Shown piece after piece: positions 17,928-28,147 of a stretch of DNA of 64,000 bases; position 1 is the stretch's first letter, and each line of letters opens with the position of its first letter. This DNA comes from Caccoplasma sp905210875 (GTDB lineage Bacteria > Bacteroidota > Bacteroidia > Bacteroidales > UBA11471). The stretch covers positions 1,550,001 to 1,614,000 of the forward strand of contig OZ007034.1 of the NCBI GenBank assembly GCA_963931635.1. The letters are read 5' to 3'. Made by a program: the position numbers and the translations under genes. The notes under the pieces were generated by a model. The model saw only the letters and a program-made list of their open reading frames with translations. It had not been told where the DNA came from and searched no databases.

Positions 17928-20900
17928 TCAACCGTTTTTTCCACCTTTGTATTCCGTGGGAGACTGTCCGGTGCGTTCCTTGAACACTCGGCTGAAATAT
18001 TGGGGCGAGGAGAATCCGCAGCGATAGGCAATTTCCGAGACACGCCATTCGCCCTCGCGCAGGTATTCGATGGCTTTCCTGATGCGTATCTCCTGCACGA
18101 GCTCGATGGGCGAACTTCCCGTGAGTGATTTGATTTTCCGGTAAAAGACCGTGCGGCTTATGTGTTGGGTATCGGCCAGGTCTTCGATTTTGAAGTCGCT
18201 GTTCTGTATATTGTTTTCTATTTCTTGGATGATTTTCCGCAGGAATGCGTCGTCGAAGCGGGTGAGCTGTCGGGACGAGGGGTTTGCGGCTCTCTCTTCG
18301 GCATTTCCCTCGCCCGTTTTCCCCGGAATATCCTCCCGGTTCAGGTACCAGGACTTCAATTCCCGTCTTTTCTGCAAAAGGTTACGCACGCGGGCTTTCA
18401 GGTAGGCGGGGCTGAAAGGCTTGGTCAGGTAGTCGTCGGCACCGTAGTCCAATCCTTTGATGCGGTCTTCGACCGACGACTTGGCCGATAGCAGAATGAA
18501 GAGCGTATGGGAGGTGTCGGTGTCTTGCCTTACGACATTGAGAAATTCGATGCCGTCCATCTCAGGCATCATGATGTCGCTGATGATGAGGCCGGGTTGC
18601 ATCGTGCGTGTCTTTTCGAACCCCTCTTTTCCGTTGGCGGCAGTTACGACGTTGTAGTCGTCTTGCAGAATGTATTTGATGAAGTGGCGCAGTTCGTCGT
18701 TGTCTTCTACAACAAGAATCGATTCGTCGCCGGCATCGGTGGGGGTGGAGTTCTCGTCTTGTGCCGGGTGTACGGTCTCTTTGTCGGCTACAATGTCGGT
18801 GAGCCGGCCGGGAGGATAGGACGACTCGGCTGTCGGCAGGGCGACGCTGAATGTGCTGCCCTCTCCCGGTGTGCTTTCGACCCTGACGGTTCCGTGCATG
18901 AGCTGTACAAACTCCTGTACCAGCGACAGCCCGATACCGGTGGAGAGTGTGTCGGGCGGGTTGTCGAGCGTCTCAAACCGATTGAATATCGTGCCGACCT
19001 TTTCGGGCGCAATGCCTTGTCCTTCGTCGCGCACGGTGAGTTGCAGATGGTCGACGCCTGTTTCGAGCGATACCTCGATGCGTTTCCCGTCGGGGGTGTA
19101 TTTGAAGGCGTTGGAGAGAAGGTTGAACAGGATTTTCTCAAACTTGTCGGCATCGGTATATCCCCATGCCGGCGAACCGGTTGCCGTGAAGGTGTAGCCG
19201 ATGTGCCGTTTGTTGGCCAGATAGGCAAATGATTCATAGGTGTGCCGGGCCAGTTGGTGCAGATCGGTGCGGGCGATGTGCAGCTCCATTTTTCCGCTCT
19301 GGGTCTTTCTGAAATCGAGTATCTGGTTGATGAGCCGCAACATGCGACGGGTGTTGTGCCGGGCTATGGTGAGATTCTTGCGGAGTTCGGGAGCAAGCTC
19401 CTTTTGTTGGAGGGCCCAGTCGATGGGAGCCGCTATGAGGGTGAGCGGCGTGCGCAGTTCGTGCGAGATGTCGGTGAAGAATTTCAGTTTGAGGCGGGAT
19501 ACCTGCTGCTCGACAGTGATGCTGCGGCGCAGGTTGGCAATATAGATGTATATGCCTGCGATGAGCAGGGCCAGCAGCAGGGCGGTACCGATGTAGAGCA
19601 GTGTGGCCCAGGGGGTCTCTGCGAAGGTGGGGGTGACTGACAGATGCAAGATGCGGCTGTTGTTGCACCAGATGCCGTCGCCGTTTGTCGACCTGATTTC
19701 CAGGTCCCATTCGCCGGCCGGCAGGCCGGCAAAGCTCACGGTGCGGTTGTGCGACAGGTTGTTCCAGCCGTCGCTCCGCTCTTTTATGCGGTAGGCATAC
19801 TGTATGGTGGCAGGTGCGGTGTAATCGAGGGCAGCAAAGGTAATCGAGAAGTTGCGTTCACCCGGCGAGAGTATGAGGGTATCTGTGGTTATGGGTTTTG
19901 TGATGTCTTGTCCCTCGGTACCGGGTATCTGTATCTGTGTGAAGACGATGGGCGGTACGATGCTGCTTTTTCCTATATGCTCCAAGTCGAGTCGCAGCGT
20001 GCCGTAGGCAGTACCTACGTAGAAGTCGTTCCGTTTGCCCATGACGGGAGGTACTTCGCTGATGGTCAGGGGTGAGAGGCCGAAACGGTCGTAGGTCTCG
20101 GCCGTGCGGCCGTGCGGGTCGTAGTGGCAGATGCTGTTCTGGAACGTAATCCACAGCGCACTGTCGCTGCTCTCGGTCATGGCGTAGGCGAGGTCTGAGG
20201 GCAGGCCGCTACGGGTGTTGAAGTGTTCAAACTCGATGCTGTCGGAGAGCAGGTTGTCCGAGACAATGCGACTGATGCCTCCGCTGTACGGTACGACATA
20301 GAGGTCGCCGCACTGTCGCTGATACACATACATCACGTCGTTGTTGCTCAGACTCGATGCCTGGTTCTGACGGCTCCGGTTGAGATGGAACGTCAACTCT
20401 CCGGCTTTGGAAAAGCGACTGTCGAAAGAGAGCAGTCCGCCCGTTGTGGCCACCAGTATGGCCCCCCGGTCGGTAGGACAGATATGGCGTATCTTGGCGG
20501 CCTCCGACGGGAATCTCCGCAGTACGTTGCCCCGATGCAGAAAGCGCAGCGTTTCTGCATCGGCATTCTCCACGAGGTTGATACCGCCGCCGTAGGTGCC
20601 TATCCATATGCGGCCCTGCCTGTCGGCGCAGATGGTATAGATAGAGTTGTGGCTCAGGCTGTATGCCTCTTTCTCGTCGTGGCGGTAATGCTGTATGCGG
20701 TATCGCTTTTCGCCCTGTGGCGTGGCTACAAACAGCCCGCCCTCTTTACAGCCTATCCAGATGCGGTGGCGGGAGTCTTCAAACAGGGCGTAGGCATTGG
20801 ATCCGAAGCGAGCCTCCCGGCTGTCGACGATATTACCCTGCCGGGAGAGATTGCCGATATATCGGTTTGAGGCATCGTAGAGGGCGATGGTGCCGTTCTT

Positions 20901-22211
20901 GGAGGCACACCACAATCGTTCCCGGCTGTCGACGAGAAGTCCGCGTATCCTGTTTTCTTTCTCCATTTCCGCACCGAGAAGGGTGTAGTAGCGGGGCGAG
21001 AATGTTACGTAGTCAAATCCTCCTTCGGCGCATAGCCACAGGTTCTTATGGTTGTCGATGAGGTAGTCGAAGCCGGTTGCCCGGTATCTCTCCTGCCGGT
21101 TGTTGTGAAAGTACTGTGCCGGTTTCAGGACATTCTCTTCCTTGTCGTAATAAGAGAACGCACCGTAATAAGGCTGTATCCATATCCCCCCGAAAGCATC
21201 TTCGTGAATGAAACGGTTCTTTTTCTGTGGCTCACGCGCGTAGGTTATGGCGTGGGGAATACGGTCCGACGGATCGATGCGCCAGATGGTGTCGAAGCCG
21301 TCGAACATCCATATCGTGCCCTCTTGCGACTGGTAGAGGTGGTTGATGTGCCACGTTATCCCGTTCGGGGCATTGATAGAGGAGAATTGTCCCTCTTTTC
21401 CCCGCAGAAGGAGTTGTTGCGGTGTGATGATGCATAGGGTGCTGTCGCTCAGTAGGTAAAGTCCGTCGATATATCTGGGCTTTTGGGGCAGTGTACACGC
21501 TTGCAGACCATCTCCGGTGAAAGAAAAAAGCTTTCCGTTGGCGGTGGCCAGGAATACGGTGTTGTCGGAAACGCATATATGGCGGAATGTTTCCGGCATG
21601 TCGAGCGTGCGGTTGTACACGCGGGTCTCTTGCCGGGAGAGAATCCATTCGTTGCCTTCGGCATCTTGGGTGATGGTGTAAATGTCGGAGGGCGATGCAA
21701 CCTTGTCTTCGTGTTCCGTGACGGCAAGAGGCCCGGGTAACAGCCTCTCGTCGACGCGATAGAGTCTCCCGCCGGGGGTAACAATCCAGGTAACCCCTTT
21801 TTCCAAGGGAAAAATGCGGGAAGATTCGCCCGAGGCAAAGTCTCCCTGTTCGGACAGTGGGTTGAGAAACTGCTCGGTATCGCTGTCGAACAGATAGGTG
21901 TGTCCGCCGAATATCTGGCACCAGATGTGCGACCCGTAACCGGCCACGATGTGGGTGATGCGGTTGTAGCTCAGCCGCACGCTGTCGGTGGGGTAGGATT
22001 TGTAATTCTTGAAATTGTAGCCGTCGAACCGTTCCAGTCCGTTCCATGTGGCCAGCCAGATGTACCCCCGGCTGTCTTGCAGAATACTCTGTATGTTGTT
22101 TTGCGACAACCCCTCTTCCAGCGAGTAGTGCCGCACGCTGAGGCGACTCTCTCCGTATGCGGTCGTCAGGGCGAAGAGGGCAAAAAGCAGAAAAAGTTTT
22201 CGGAACGGCAT
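17928..22211 (-). CDS. Hybrid two-component system sensor/regulator (HTCS)
   Basis: A 1427-aa one-protein signalling system spanning the inner membrane. The parts are: a signal peptide (1-20); periplasmic two-bladed-propeller repeats with Reg_prop motifs such as GYIWLATWNGLERFDG (about 22-740); a Y_Y_Y domain (about 760-860); a membrane helix (about 868-893); HisKA with phospho-acceptor H917 in DISHELRTPL; HATPase (GIGLSL); a receiver with D1212 in IISDIMMPEMDG; and a C-terminal AraC HTH (about 1325-1427). HTCS proteins sense oligosaccharides and activate linked PULs. The flanking pectinases make a pectin fragment the likely ligand. No kinase residue appears missing. Confidence 0.96.
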   Translation of the reverse strand: MPFRKLFLLFALFALTTAYGESRLSVRHYSLEEGLSQNNIQSILQDSRGYIWLATWNGLERFDGYNFKNYKSYPTDSVRLSYNRITHIVAGYGSHIWCQIFGGHTYLFDSDTEQFLNPLSEQGDFASGESSRIFPLEKGVTWIVTPGGRLYRVDERLLPGPLAVTEHEDKVASPSDIYTITQDAEGNEWILSRQETRVYNRTLDMPETFRHICVSDNTVFLATANGKLFSFTGDGLQACTLPQKPRYIDGLYLLSDSTLCIITPQQLLLRGKEGQFSSINAPNGITWHINHLYQSQEGTIWMFDGFDTIWRIDPSDRIPHAITYAREPQKKNRFIHEDAFGGIWIQPYYGAFSYYDKEENVLKPAQYFHNNRQERYRATGFDYLIDNHKNLWLCAEGGFDYVTFSPRYYTLLGAEMEKENRIRGLLVDSRERLWCASKNGTIALYDASNRYIGNLSRQGNIVDSREARFGSNAYALFEDSRHRIWIGCKEGGLFVATPQGEKRYRIQHYRHDEKEAYSLSHNSIYTICADRQGRIWIGTYGGGINLVENADAETLRFLHRGNVLRRFPSEAAKIRHICPTDRGAILVATTGGLLSFDSRFSKAGELTFHLNRSRQNQASSLSNNDVMYVYQRQCGDLYVVPYSGGISRIVSDNLLSDSIEFEHFNTRSGLPSDLAYAMTESSDSALWITFQNSICHYDPHGRTAETYDRFGLSPLTISEVPPVMGKRNDFYVGTAYGTLRLDLEHIGKSSIVPPIVFTQIQIPGTEGQDITKPITTDTLILSPGERNFSITFAALDYTAPATIQYAYRIKERSDGWNNLSHNRTVSFAGLPAGEWDLEIRSTNGDGIWCNNSRILHLSVTPTFAETPWATLLYIGTALLLALLIAGIYIYIANLRRSITVEQQVSRLKLKFFTDISHELRTPLTLIAAPIDWALQQKELAPELRKNLTIARHNTRRMLRLINQILDFRKTQSGKMELHIARTDLHQLARHTYESFAYLANKRHIGYTFTATGSPAWGYTDADKFEKILFNLLSNAFKYTPDGKRIEVSLETGVDHLQLTVRDEGQGIAPEKVGTIFNRFETLDNPPDTLSTGIGLSLVQEFVQLMHGTVRVESTPGEGSTFSVALPTAESSYPPGRLTDIVADKETVHPAQDENSTPTDAGDESILVVEDNDELRHFIKYILQDDYNVVTAANGKEGFEKTRTMQPGLIISDIMMPEMDGIEFLNVVRQDTDTSHTLFILLSAKSSVEDRIKGLDYGADDYLTKPFSPAYLKARVRNLLQKRRELKSWYLNREDIPGKTGEGNAEERAANPSSRQLTRFDDAFLRKIIQEIENNIQNSDFKIEDLADTQHISRTVFYRKIKSLTGSSPIELVQEIRIRKAIEYLREGEWRVSEIAYRCGFSSPQYFSRVFKERTGQSPTEYKGGKNG

Positions 22212-22262
22212 TTCACGGTATGGTTTTCAGGTGGCAAGCTGCTCACGCTGGTTTGTCCTTGA

Positions 22263-22295
22263 CAAAGATAAGCAAAGGCGGGGAAGAAACGCAAC
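22263..22295 (-). promoter_or_regulatory. Promoter of the HTCS gene
   Basis: Minus strand GTTG (22292-22295), 21 bases, TATCTTTG (22263-22270). It matches TAnnTTTG exactly and lies about 52 bases before the start codon. Confidence 0.6.
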
Positions 22296-22380
22296 TTTGT
22301 CGGGAGATTCTTTCCCGGTGTTTCTGAAATTGTACGCGAAATAAAGACTCCCCGGAGGCTTGTCGCAACGGGATAGAACA

Positions 22381-22418
22381 AGGCAGGCGGCTGCCCCCTG
22401 CCGGGGCAGCCGCCTGTT
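22381..22418 (-). terminator. Terminator after the 726-aa pectate lyase gene
   Basis: The stem CAGGCGGCTGCCCC/GGGGCAGCCGCCTG lies 20 bases past the stop codon. The T-run is stronger in the plus direction (GTTTTTC), so it may act bidirectionally. Confidence 0.6.
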
Positions 22419-22436
22419 TTTCTCGGTGTGGAGAGA

Positions 22437-24617
22437 CTATCGGTAGAGGAATTTCTTTCCTTTTGTTATGTAGATATGGCCCGGTTGCATCTGGGTAACG
22501 CGACGCCCTTGCAAGTCGTAAACCGCATCGTCGCGAAGGTCGGCTTTCACTTCGTCGATTCCGCTGCTCGATGTGGCGGTAAGCGTGATGTAGAAAAGGA
22601 AGTTCTGGTCGGCCTTTGTCAGCGTGTGAGTACCGGCCGGGAGGGTCTGGGTAATGATGCTGCCCGATGTGGCCGCAACTTTTACGCCGTCGATTTTGAT
22701 GTTGGGCGACGACCCGTCGTTGAAGACGAGGGTGAGTACCATCTCTTCGGTGGTGGTGAAAGATACCTGGGTCGAAGATTCCATCTTCAAACATTCGGTG
22801 TAGGTAACGCCATTGACCGTGGCCGACCCTTTGGAGTTGGAATAGTTGCAGGAGGTGAAGGCATAGAAACCGTTCGAGGGAGTCATGCCGGTGAAATGAC
22901 AGTCATATCCGTCGGAAGGGATTATCGGCGTGTCGCCGCCACCCTCTTCACCGCCTTCTTCGCCACCGTCACCGCCGCCTGTGCCTTGGTCGCCGCTATC
23001 GGTGAAGAGGCCCACGAGACTGGTCTGGTATCCGGTCACGGCAGCTTTCAGGCCGCTGTTCACATCGTAGCTCTTGTCGTCGACGGCATTGTCGAAACTC
23101 CATTGCAGGTCGCCGTGCTGCATGCGTCCGGCACCGTACTGACCCGACAATATGGCGGGAATATCTTCGGCTGCATCGGGCGTGTAGGTGTAGATGCGCG
23201 AGGGGTCGGTATCGAAGTTGTTGTAGGAGGTGCCGCCCAGTTTGGTCTTCACGGCAGCCGGTACCTGCTCGTCGCGTGTGGTGGCACCGTAGGCGTCGAA
23301 TTCGACGTTGTTCTCTTGGTAGGTAACGAAGCGGAAGCTCGACGATTTCTCTGCAAAGACATTTCCGTAGGCCTTTATGATACCGCCAGTCTCACCGCTG
23401 AACGTGCCGGCACCCGATACAATGTCGGTGCCCTGCATCGAAATCATCATGGGCTTGCTGGTGTTGCGGAAGTAGTTGTTCTCGACAAATACGCTCGATG
23501 CCATGGTGGAGCCTACGCCGTACTTGGCACAGCCGTCGTAGTAGTTGTTGTAGACGTGGCAGGAGTAGGAGCGTATGCGTGGGTGGCGGCTGTCGCTGTG
23601 GTCGTACCAGTTGTGGTGGTAGGTAATGTACATCTGGTCGTTTTCGCCGCTGAGGCCCAGTAGATTGCACTTTCCGTTGTCCCAGAAGTGGTTGTAGGAG
23701 AAGGTTACATAGTTTGACTTTTTGCAGTCGAGGGCTCCGTCGCCTTTTACCTGGTCGGCGTCGCTGCCGGCGTGGCCGTAGAAGAAGTCGCAGTTATGCA
23801 CCCAGATGTAGCTGTTGTCTTGTTGCAGACCGATGTTGTCGCCCTCTCCGCTGTCGCAGTTGATGGTGGCGAGGTTGCTGATTTCGATGGAAGAGGCGTT
23901 TTTGATGCGTATGCCCCAGCCGTCGAGGGTGGCGTCGTTGCCTACGCCTTCAATGGTGATGCCGGGGCAGGCGGTCTTACCCCCCAAGTCGATAACGATG
24001 TCGCCCTTGTCGGTAACCGCCGGGTCGGTAATCTGCCCGATGACCCGTATCAGGAGCGGCCGTGACTCATAGCCCTTCTTGTAGCCGTAGAGTATCTTCT
24101 GCAAACCGGTGCAGGTGGTTACGGCTCCTTTGGAGCTGGTTGTTACGTCGAGCGTGAGGCTGTCTTTGTTCTTCTCGGTGAGGTAGAGTACTACGGTACC
24201 TGCTTTCAGGCTGGCGTCGGCATTGTAGACGCCGGGTGTCTTGCCGTTGAAGAAGGCATATCCCGTGCGGTCGTGGGCCCGCACTTCAAACGAAGAAGAC
24301 TCGGCGGCGAGTTCTTCCATTTCGGAACCTTCGCTGTCGACGGGAACGACTTTGAGGGTGTATGTGCCGGCTGCGAGACCCATGGCATCGGCGCGACCGT
24401 AGAGCCCGTAGTTCCGTACCAGCTGGTCGTCGATTTTCTGGTAGGTACCATCGCTTTCCTTGCAGTACACATGGTATGAGGCGGCCTCGTCGACCGGTGT
24501 GAAGGTTACATAACCCGACTCAAACCAACCGCCGGCTTCTTGTATGCCGACTTGTGCTGTGGCCGTAAACGACACAGCAAGTGCCGTTGCCAGGAAACAG
24601 AGTTTTGCGTTTTTCAT
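22437..24617 (-). CDS. Pectate lyase, family PL1, with N-terminal Fn3-like and C-terminal accessory domains
   Basis: A 726-aa secreted enzyme. The signal peptide ends ATAQ (about 22). A fibronectin-type segment (about 25-115) with SYHVYCKESDGTYQKI precedes the PL1 beta-helix (about 130-520). Key stretches are GDGALDCKKSNYVTFSYN and YDHSDSRHPRIR, the DH...PRxR pattern holding the catalytic Arg of Pel-type lyases. A Gly/Glu-rich linker (GGGDGGEEGGEEGGGD) leads to a small beta domain and a tail VYDLQGRRV...ITKGKKFLYR of the sorting-domain type. It stands alone upstream of the HTCS gene on the same strand, separated by a hairpin, and is probably induced by the HTCS. Confidence 0.9.
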   Translation of the reverse strand: MKNAKLCFLATALAVSFTATAQVGIQEAGGWFESGYVTFTPVDEAASYHVYCKESDGTYQKIDDQLVRNYGLYGRADAMGLAAGTYTLKVVPVDSEGSEMEELAAESSSFEVRAHDRTGYAFFNGKTPGVYNADASLKAGTVVLYLTEKNKDSLTLDVTTSSKGAVTTCTGLQKILYGYKKGYESRPLLIRVIGQITDPAVTDKGDIVIDLGGKTACPGITIEGVGNDATLDGWGIRIKNASSIEISNLATINCDSGEGDNIGLQQDNSYIWVHNCDFFYGHAGSDADQVKGDGALDCKKSNYVTFSYNHFWDNGKCNLLGLSGENDQMYITYHHNWYDHSDSRHPRIRSYSCHVYNNYYDGCAKYGVGSTMASSVFVENNYFRNTSKPMMISMQGTDIVSGAGTFSGETGGIIKAYGNVFAEKSSSFRFVTYQENNVEFDAYGATTRDEQVPAAVKTKLGGTSYNNFDTDPSRIYTYTPDAAEDIPAILSGQYGAGRMQHGDLQWSFDNAVDDKSYDVNSGLKAAVTGYQTSLVGLFTDSGDQGTGGGDGGEEGGEEGGGDTPIIPSDGYDCHFTGMTPSNGFYAFTSCNYSNSKGSATVNGVTYTECLKMESSTQVSFTTTEEMVLTLVFNDGSSPNIKIDGVKVAATSGSIITQTLPAGTHTLTKADQNFLFYITLTATSSSGIDEVKADLRDDAVYDLQGRRVTQMQPGHIYITKGKKFLYR

Positions 24618-24701
24618 GATGTATTTATGTTTTTGGGAAAGGAAAGAATCGGCCCAAGATAAACATAAAAAATTAAAAACGCAAGTAAACCGTCAAAATA
24701 A

Positions 24702-25070
24702 TTATTTCATAAAGACAAAGTAGACTGCAAGTACGAGGCATACGGCAGCGGCCAGGTGATTCCATTGCAGCGATTCGTTGTGGAAGGCCAGGCTCGAAAA
24801 GACGGCAAAGACGGTGAGTGTGATGACCTCTTGTATTACTTTGAGTTGTACCAGGGTGAAGGGGCCGCCGTTTTCCTGGAACCCGATGCGGTTGGCCGGT
24901 ACCTGGAAGCAGTATTCAAAGAGGGCGATGCCCCATGAGAGCAGTATCACACCGAAGAGGGGCCAGTTCGATATGAGTTTCATCTCTTGCAGTTTGAGGT
25001 GGCCGTACCAGGCGAATGTCATGAAAATGTTCGATACGACGAGCAGCAGTACAGAGTATATTCCTTGCAT
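24702..25070 (-). CDS. DMT-superfamily membrane protein, DUF486 (COG3169)
   Basis: A 122-aa protein with four hydrophobic segments: 5-23, 36-54, about 78-96 and 103-121. NIFMTFAWYGHLK and FEYCFQVPANRIG are the conserved blocks of DUF486, a half-size relative of drug/metabolite transporters that probably works as a dimer. Substrate unknown. It follows the TtcA-like gene by 46 bases on the same strand. Confidence 0.85.
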   Translation of the reverse strand: MQGIYSVLLLVVSNIFMTFAWYGHLKLQEMKLISNWPLFGVILLSWGIALFEYCFQVPANRIGFQENGGPFTLVQLKVIQEVITLTVFAVFSSLAFHNESLQWNHLAAAVCLVLAVYFVFMK

Positions 25071-25116
25071 GGTTTAAAGGGTATTATAAATGTATATAAA
25101 GATGTGTGTAAGAATT

Positions 25117-25905
25117 TCAGATGGGGTCGGAGTTGTTTTCTCTCTCTCTGCGGGAGGGGAGCGGACGGGGCAGGTACTCCTCCTGTATGTGGGTCATGCT
25201 GTTCCACAGGTGGCCGCGCAGTTGCGGACTGATGGCTTGCAGCTGGTGCAGAATGTTCCGTATTTCGGGGCGGTGCGAGCTTTTCTCATAAGGGCAGCTC
25301 TTCTCCTGCCGGGGATAGTGGCCCGAGCGGCTCAACTCCACAAGGTCGTTCTCGGCGATGAGGCAGAGCGGGCGGATTATTGTCATGTCGAATTTCTTCA
25401 TGGCCAGCCGGGGAGGCATGGTGGCAAAAGAGCCTTGAAAGGCCATGTTCATGAGCAAAGTCTCGAAGAGGTCGTCCTGGTGATGGCCGAGGGCTATCTT
25501 GTGGCAGCCTCTCTCCCGGGCGATGTCGAAGAGTGCCTTGCGCCGATACCAGGAGCATAGAAAGCAGGGCGTCTTGCGCCGGTCGGTCGACGGGTCAAAG
25601 GCGGTCTCCCGCTCCACATACTCGATGCCGAATGCCGCACAATGTTCGCGCAGGGCCGACGTGTCGCTGTGGTAGGCGATGTTGCTCATGCGTATGTGGA
25701 CGGCTGTGAGGGTGAACCGTGGCGCAAAGATGCGGGAACGCCGGCCCAGCAGTTCGACCAGTGCCAGCGAGTCTTTCCCGCCCGACAGGCCGATGAGCAG
25801 GTGGTCGCCCTCGTCGATGAGGCCGTAGTCGTCGATGGCTTTCTTTACCTGGCGGTCGAGACGGCGCAGCAGAATTTCCCGTTCGGGCGATGAGGATTGG
25901 AGCAT
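25117..25905 (-). CDS. TtcA-like tRNA 2-thiocytidine synthetase family ATPase
   Basis: A 262-aa cytoplasmic PP-loop ATPase. SGGKDS at 41-46 binds ATP. C114 and C117 (TPCFLC) and C204 (EKSCPYE) fit the three cysteines that hold the Fe-S cluster in TtcA. LGHHQDDLFETLLMN (about 139-153) is the family motif. The expected role is 2-thiolation of cytidine 32 in tRNA; related TtcA-like proteins of unknown target exist. I start at the ATG 25903-25905, because a perfect -7 box (25926-25933) lies inside the longer open frame. Confidence 0.85.
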   Translation of the reverse strand: MLQSSSPEREILLRRLDRQVKKAIDDYGLIDEGDHLLIGLSGGKDSLALVELLGRRSRIFAPRFTLTAVHIRMSNIAYHSDTSALREHCAAFGIEYVERETAFDPSTDRRKTPCFLCSWYRRKALFDIARERGCHKIALGHHQDDLFETLLMNMAFQGSFATMPPRLAMKKFDMTIIRPLCLIAENDLVELSRSGHYPRQEKSCPYEKSSHRPEIRNILHQLQAISPQLRGHLWNSMTHIQEEYLPRPLPSRRERENNSDPI

Positions 25906-25925
25906 GGCTTTGAGTTTTGCGGCTG

Positions 25926-25933
25926 CAAAAGTA
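25926..25933 (-). promoter_or_regulatory. -7 box of the TtcA-like gene
   Basis: Minus strand TACTTTTG, a perfect TAnnTTTG. It decides the start codon, since the 11 codons upstream of 25905 would overlap the promoter and transcription start. Confidence 0.5.
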
Positions 25934-26077
25934 CGCAAATTTTCATATCGTTATCGGGGTGCCAACTCTTTTTTCGTGTCGATACGTGGCTCGTTCTCCT
26001 GTTTGATGCCGGTGTAAAAAAATGGGCGAAGACGTGCAAGCTCCGTCTTCGCCCGTGTTGTTGTCGTGCTGTCAGCG

Positions 26078-28075
26078 TCAGTAGGTTACGACAATACCGC
26101 CGCTGAACCACCCCTCGGGCATCTTCAATCCGCCGAAGTCGCAATAGCGGGTGGCGGTAATGTTGTTGCCGTCGAGATAGATGCGTAGGTGGCGCCGTTC
26201 CCACGAGAGACGGGCGTCGAGCAGTGCATAGGTGTCGTATCCGGTGCGTCGGCCTGAGGCGTCGATATAGTTTCCGTTACGGTCGTAGACGCCGCCGATG
26301 AGCGTGAGGGTCATGTACGTCAAGAAGTGAACGCTCACGGTAGCCGTAGCTTTGTGCCGCATGTAGTCGAGCGCATATTTTGAAATGTAGTCGCCGCTCT
26401 GCTTGTCGGTGGTGAGGTAGGCATAGGAGAGGGTTGCCTGCCTGAGGACCCCTTTGCCGTAGTAGCCGCCCGTGCATTCGACACCCAAGGTGCGGAGGCG
26501 GGTCAGCTGCAACGATTCCCATTCGCTGTCGGCGCTCTTCTGTACCCAGTCGATAATGTCTCGTCCGTCGCGGAAATATACCTCGGCCGAGGTTCTCCAA
26601 CCACTCTTCTCATAGGAGCCGCGCAACCGGTAGGTCGTAGCCTTCTCGGGTTTGAGATGAGGGTTACCTATGTATCCGGTTGTCGTGTAGTAGAGGTCGG
26701 TAAACGAGGGCAGTCGCATCGACCGTACGGCGGCGATGCCGATGTGCAGACCGTCGACAGGGCGGTATCCGCCCGAGAGGCTCCAGATGGGAGTTGTCTC
26801 GCCCGGCGAGAATACGCAGCCAGCCGAGCCTTCGATGTCGAAGCGGCCCAGTTGCTTGATGTGCCGCACGCGCAGGTCTCCGCTGTTCTGCCTCTTTCCG
26901 TTGGTATAGTAGGCGTCGCTCTCACCTTTGACCCGCCGGGGGGTACTCAGCGGCTCGCCCAGCACCGAGCTGAGCAGGTGGTCGTACCGGTAATCGGCAT
27001 ATAGCGATGTCTTTCCCCACAGCCACGAGTAGTCGGCCCGCAGAGCCAGCCCCAGACGGTCGGTGTTGTGGTAGTTGAACGGTACGATGGAAGCCTCGCC
27101 CTTTATCAGCTCAAACCGGTCGAGGTTTTTACGGTAGCTGATGCTCGACTCGATGAAGAAGCGCCCGAGACTTTTTTGCCAGCGGAGCGAGGAGAGGAAT
27201 GTGCGGGTAGCCTCGTATTGGTCGGGATATTGGAGCGAGTAGAAGCCGTTGGCTCCGAAATCTCGTGTCTGCCAGCCCGACTGGAAGTCGAAGTACCCGG
27301 CCCGACGGCTGTCGTAGCCGGCCCGCACGAAGGCGTTGTAGTTACGGAAGTCGGTGTTGCGCGTGTATCCGTCCGAGGTCCGGTATGAGCCGGCTCCGAA
27401 GAGCGTGAACCGTCCATGGGTTACTGCTCCCGAGAGGTTGCCGTAGGCATAGCCATACTGCCCGCCCGAGATTTCGGCCCGCACATAGGTGGGCCGCAGC
27501 GGTTGGGTACGGATATTGACCGCACCGGCAAAAGCGCCGATGCCGGCAGTGCCGTCTTCGATAGTGATGTCGGATACAATGTCGAGGTCGATGGGCAACG
27601 AGTGGCTTTGGTGCCCGGTGCGGGCATCGGAGAAGTCGATGCCGTTGAGCATGACGATGGTTTGGTCAAACGAGCCTCCCCGTACCGAGATGTCGGCCTG
27701 TACGCCTTTGCTCCCCCTTTCCCGCAAGTCGACAGAGGGGCAGAGCCGCAAGGCGGCCTCGATGCTTTGCAGCGGGGCGACCGCCGCCTCGCTTCTGTCG
27801 AGAACAGGTATGGGCAACACCGCCGTGCGGGTGGGGGGGAGTATATTCCCCGTAACCACCACTTCGCTGATGTCGAGTTCCTTTACCGAGTCGGTGTCGA
27901 ACTGCTGGGCAAAGGTTTCGGTCGGTGTAGAGAGCAAGACGAGCGACATCGTGCAGGAGAGAACCCCGATGGAGACCTCCTGGTGGAGGCTCGCAAAGGC
28001 GCCGAATTTTTTCCGGCTCCACCTCCTCCACCGTTGCGGGCAGAGGGCGGGTCTTGATGCAGAATGTTTTTTCAT
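26078..28075 (-). CDS. TonB-dependent outer membrane receptor (BtuB-like)
   Basis: A 665-aa outer membrane beta-barrel. An extended basic leader (RWRRWSRKKFGAFASL) precedes the signal hydrophobic stretch ending TFAQ near residue 57; such leaders are common on Bacteroidales BtuB-type receptors. The plug domain (about 70-195) includes VVVTG, GVQADISVRGGSFDQTIVMLNGI and GTAGIGAFAGAVNIRT. The barrel follows, ending in a C-terminal aromatic residue (GGIVVTY). No carboxypeptidase-like domain is present, so it is not SusC type. Vitamin B12 or iron chelate uptake is likely, but no cobalamin riboswitch fits in the short leader. Confidence 0.88.
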   Translation of the reverse strand: MKKHSASRPALCPQRWRRWSRKKFGAFASLHQEVSIGVLSCTMSLVLLSTPTETFAQQFDTDSVKELDISEVVVTGNILPPTRTAVLPIPVLDRSEAAVAPLQSIEAALRLCPSVDLRERGSKGVQADISVRGGSFDQTIVMLNGIDFSDARTGHQSHSLPIDLDIVSDITIEDGTAGIGAFAGAVNIRTQPLRPTYVRAEISGGQYGYAYGNLSGAVTHGRFTLFGAGSYRTSDGYTRNTDFRNYNAFVRAGYDSRRAGYFDFQSGWQTRDFGANGFYSLQYPDQYEATRTFLSSLRWQKSLGRFFIESSISYRKNLDRFELIKGEASIVPFNYHNTDRLGLALRADYSWLWGKTSLYADYRYDHLLSSVLGEPLSTPRRVKGESDAYYTNGKRQNSGDLRVRHIKQLGRFDIEGSAGCVFSPGETTPIWSLSGGYRPVDGLHIGIAAVRSMRLPSFTDLYYTTTGYIGNPHLKPEKATTYRLRGSYEKSGWRTSAEVYFRDGRDIIDWVQKSADSEWESLQLTRLRTLGVECTGGYYGKGVLRQATLSYAYLTTDKQSGDYISKYALDYMRHKATATVSVHFLTYMTLTLIGGVYDRNGNYIDASGRRTGYDTYALLDARLSWERRHLRIYLDGNNITATRYCDFGGLKMPEGWFSGGIVVTY

Positions 28076-28147
28076 CTTGAAAATATGGATTGTTTAGGTT
28101 TGTTACAGTCGGCCGGCGGGCTTGCTCCGCCCCGGCTGTTTCGGCTG

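Noticed and set aside
22980..23000. Tandem repeat in the 726-aa pectate lyase gene
   Set aside because: It only encodes the Gly/Glu-rich linker between domains and is not a DNA repeat array.
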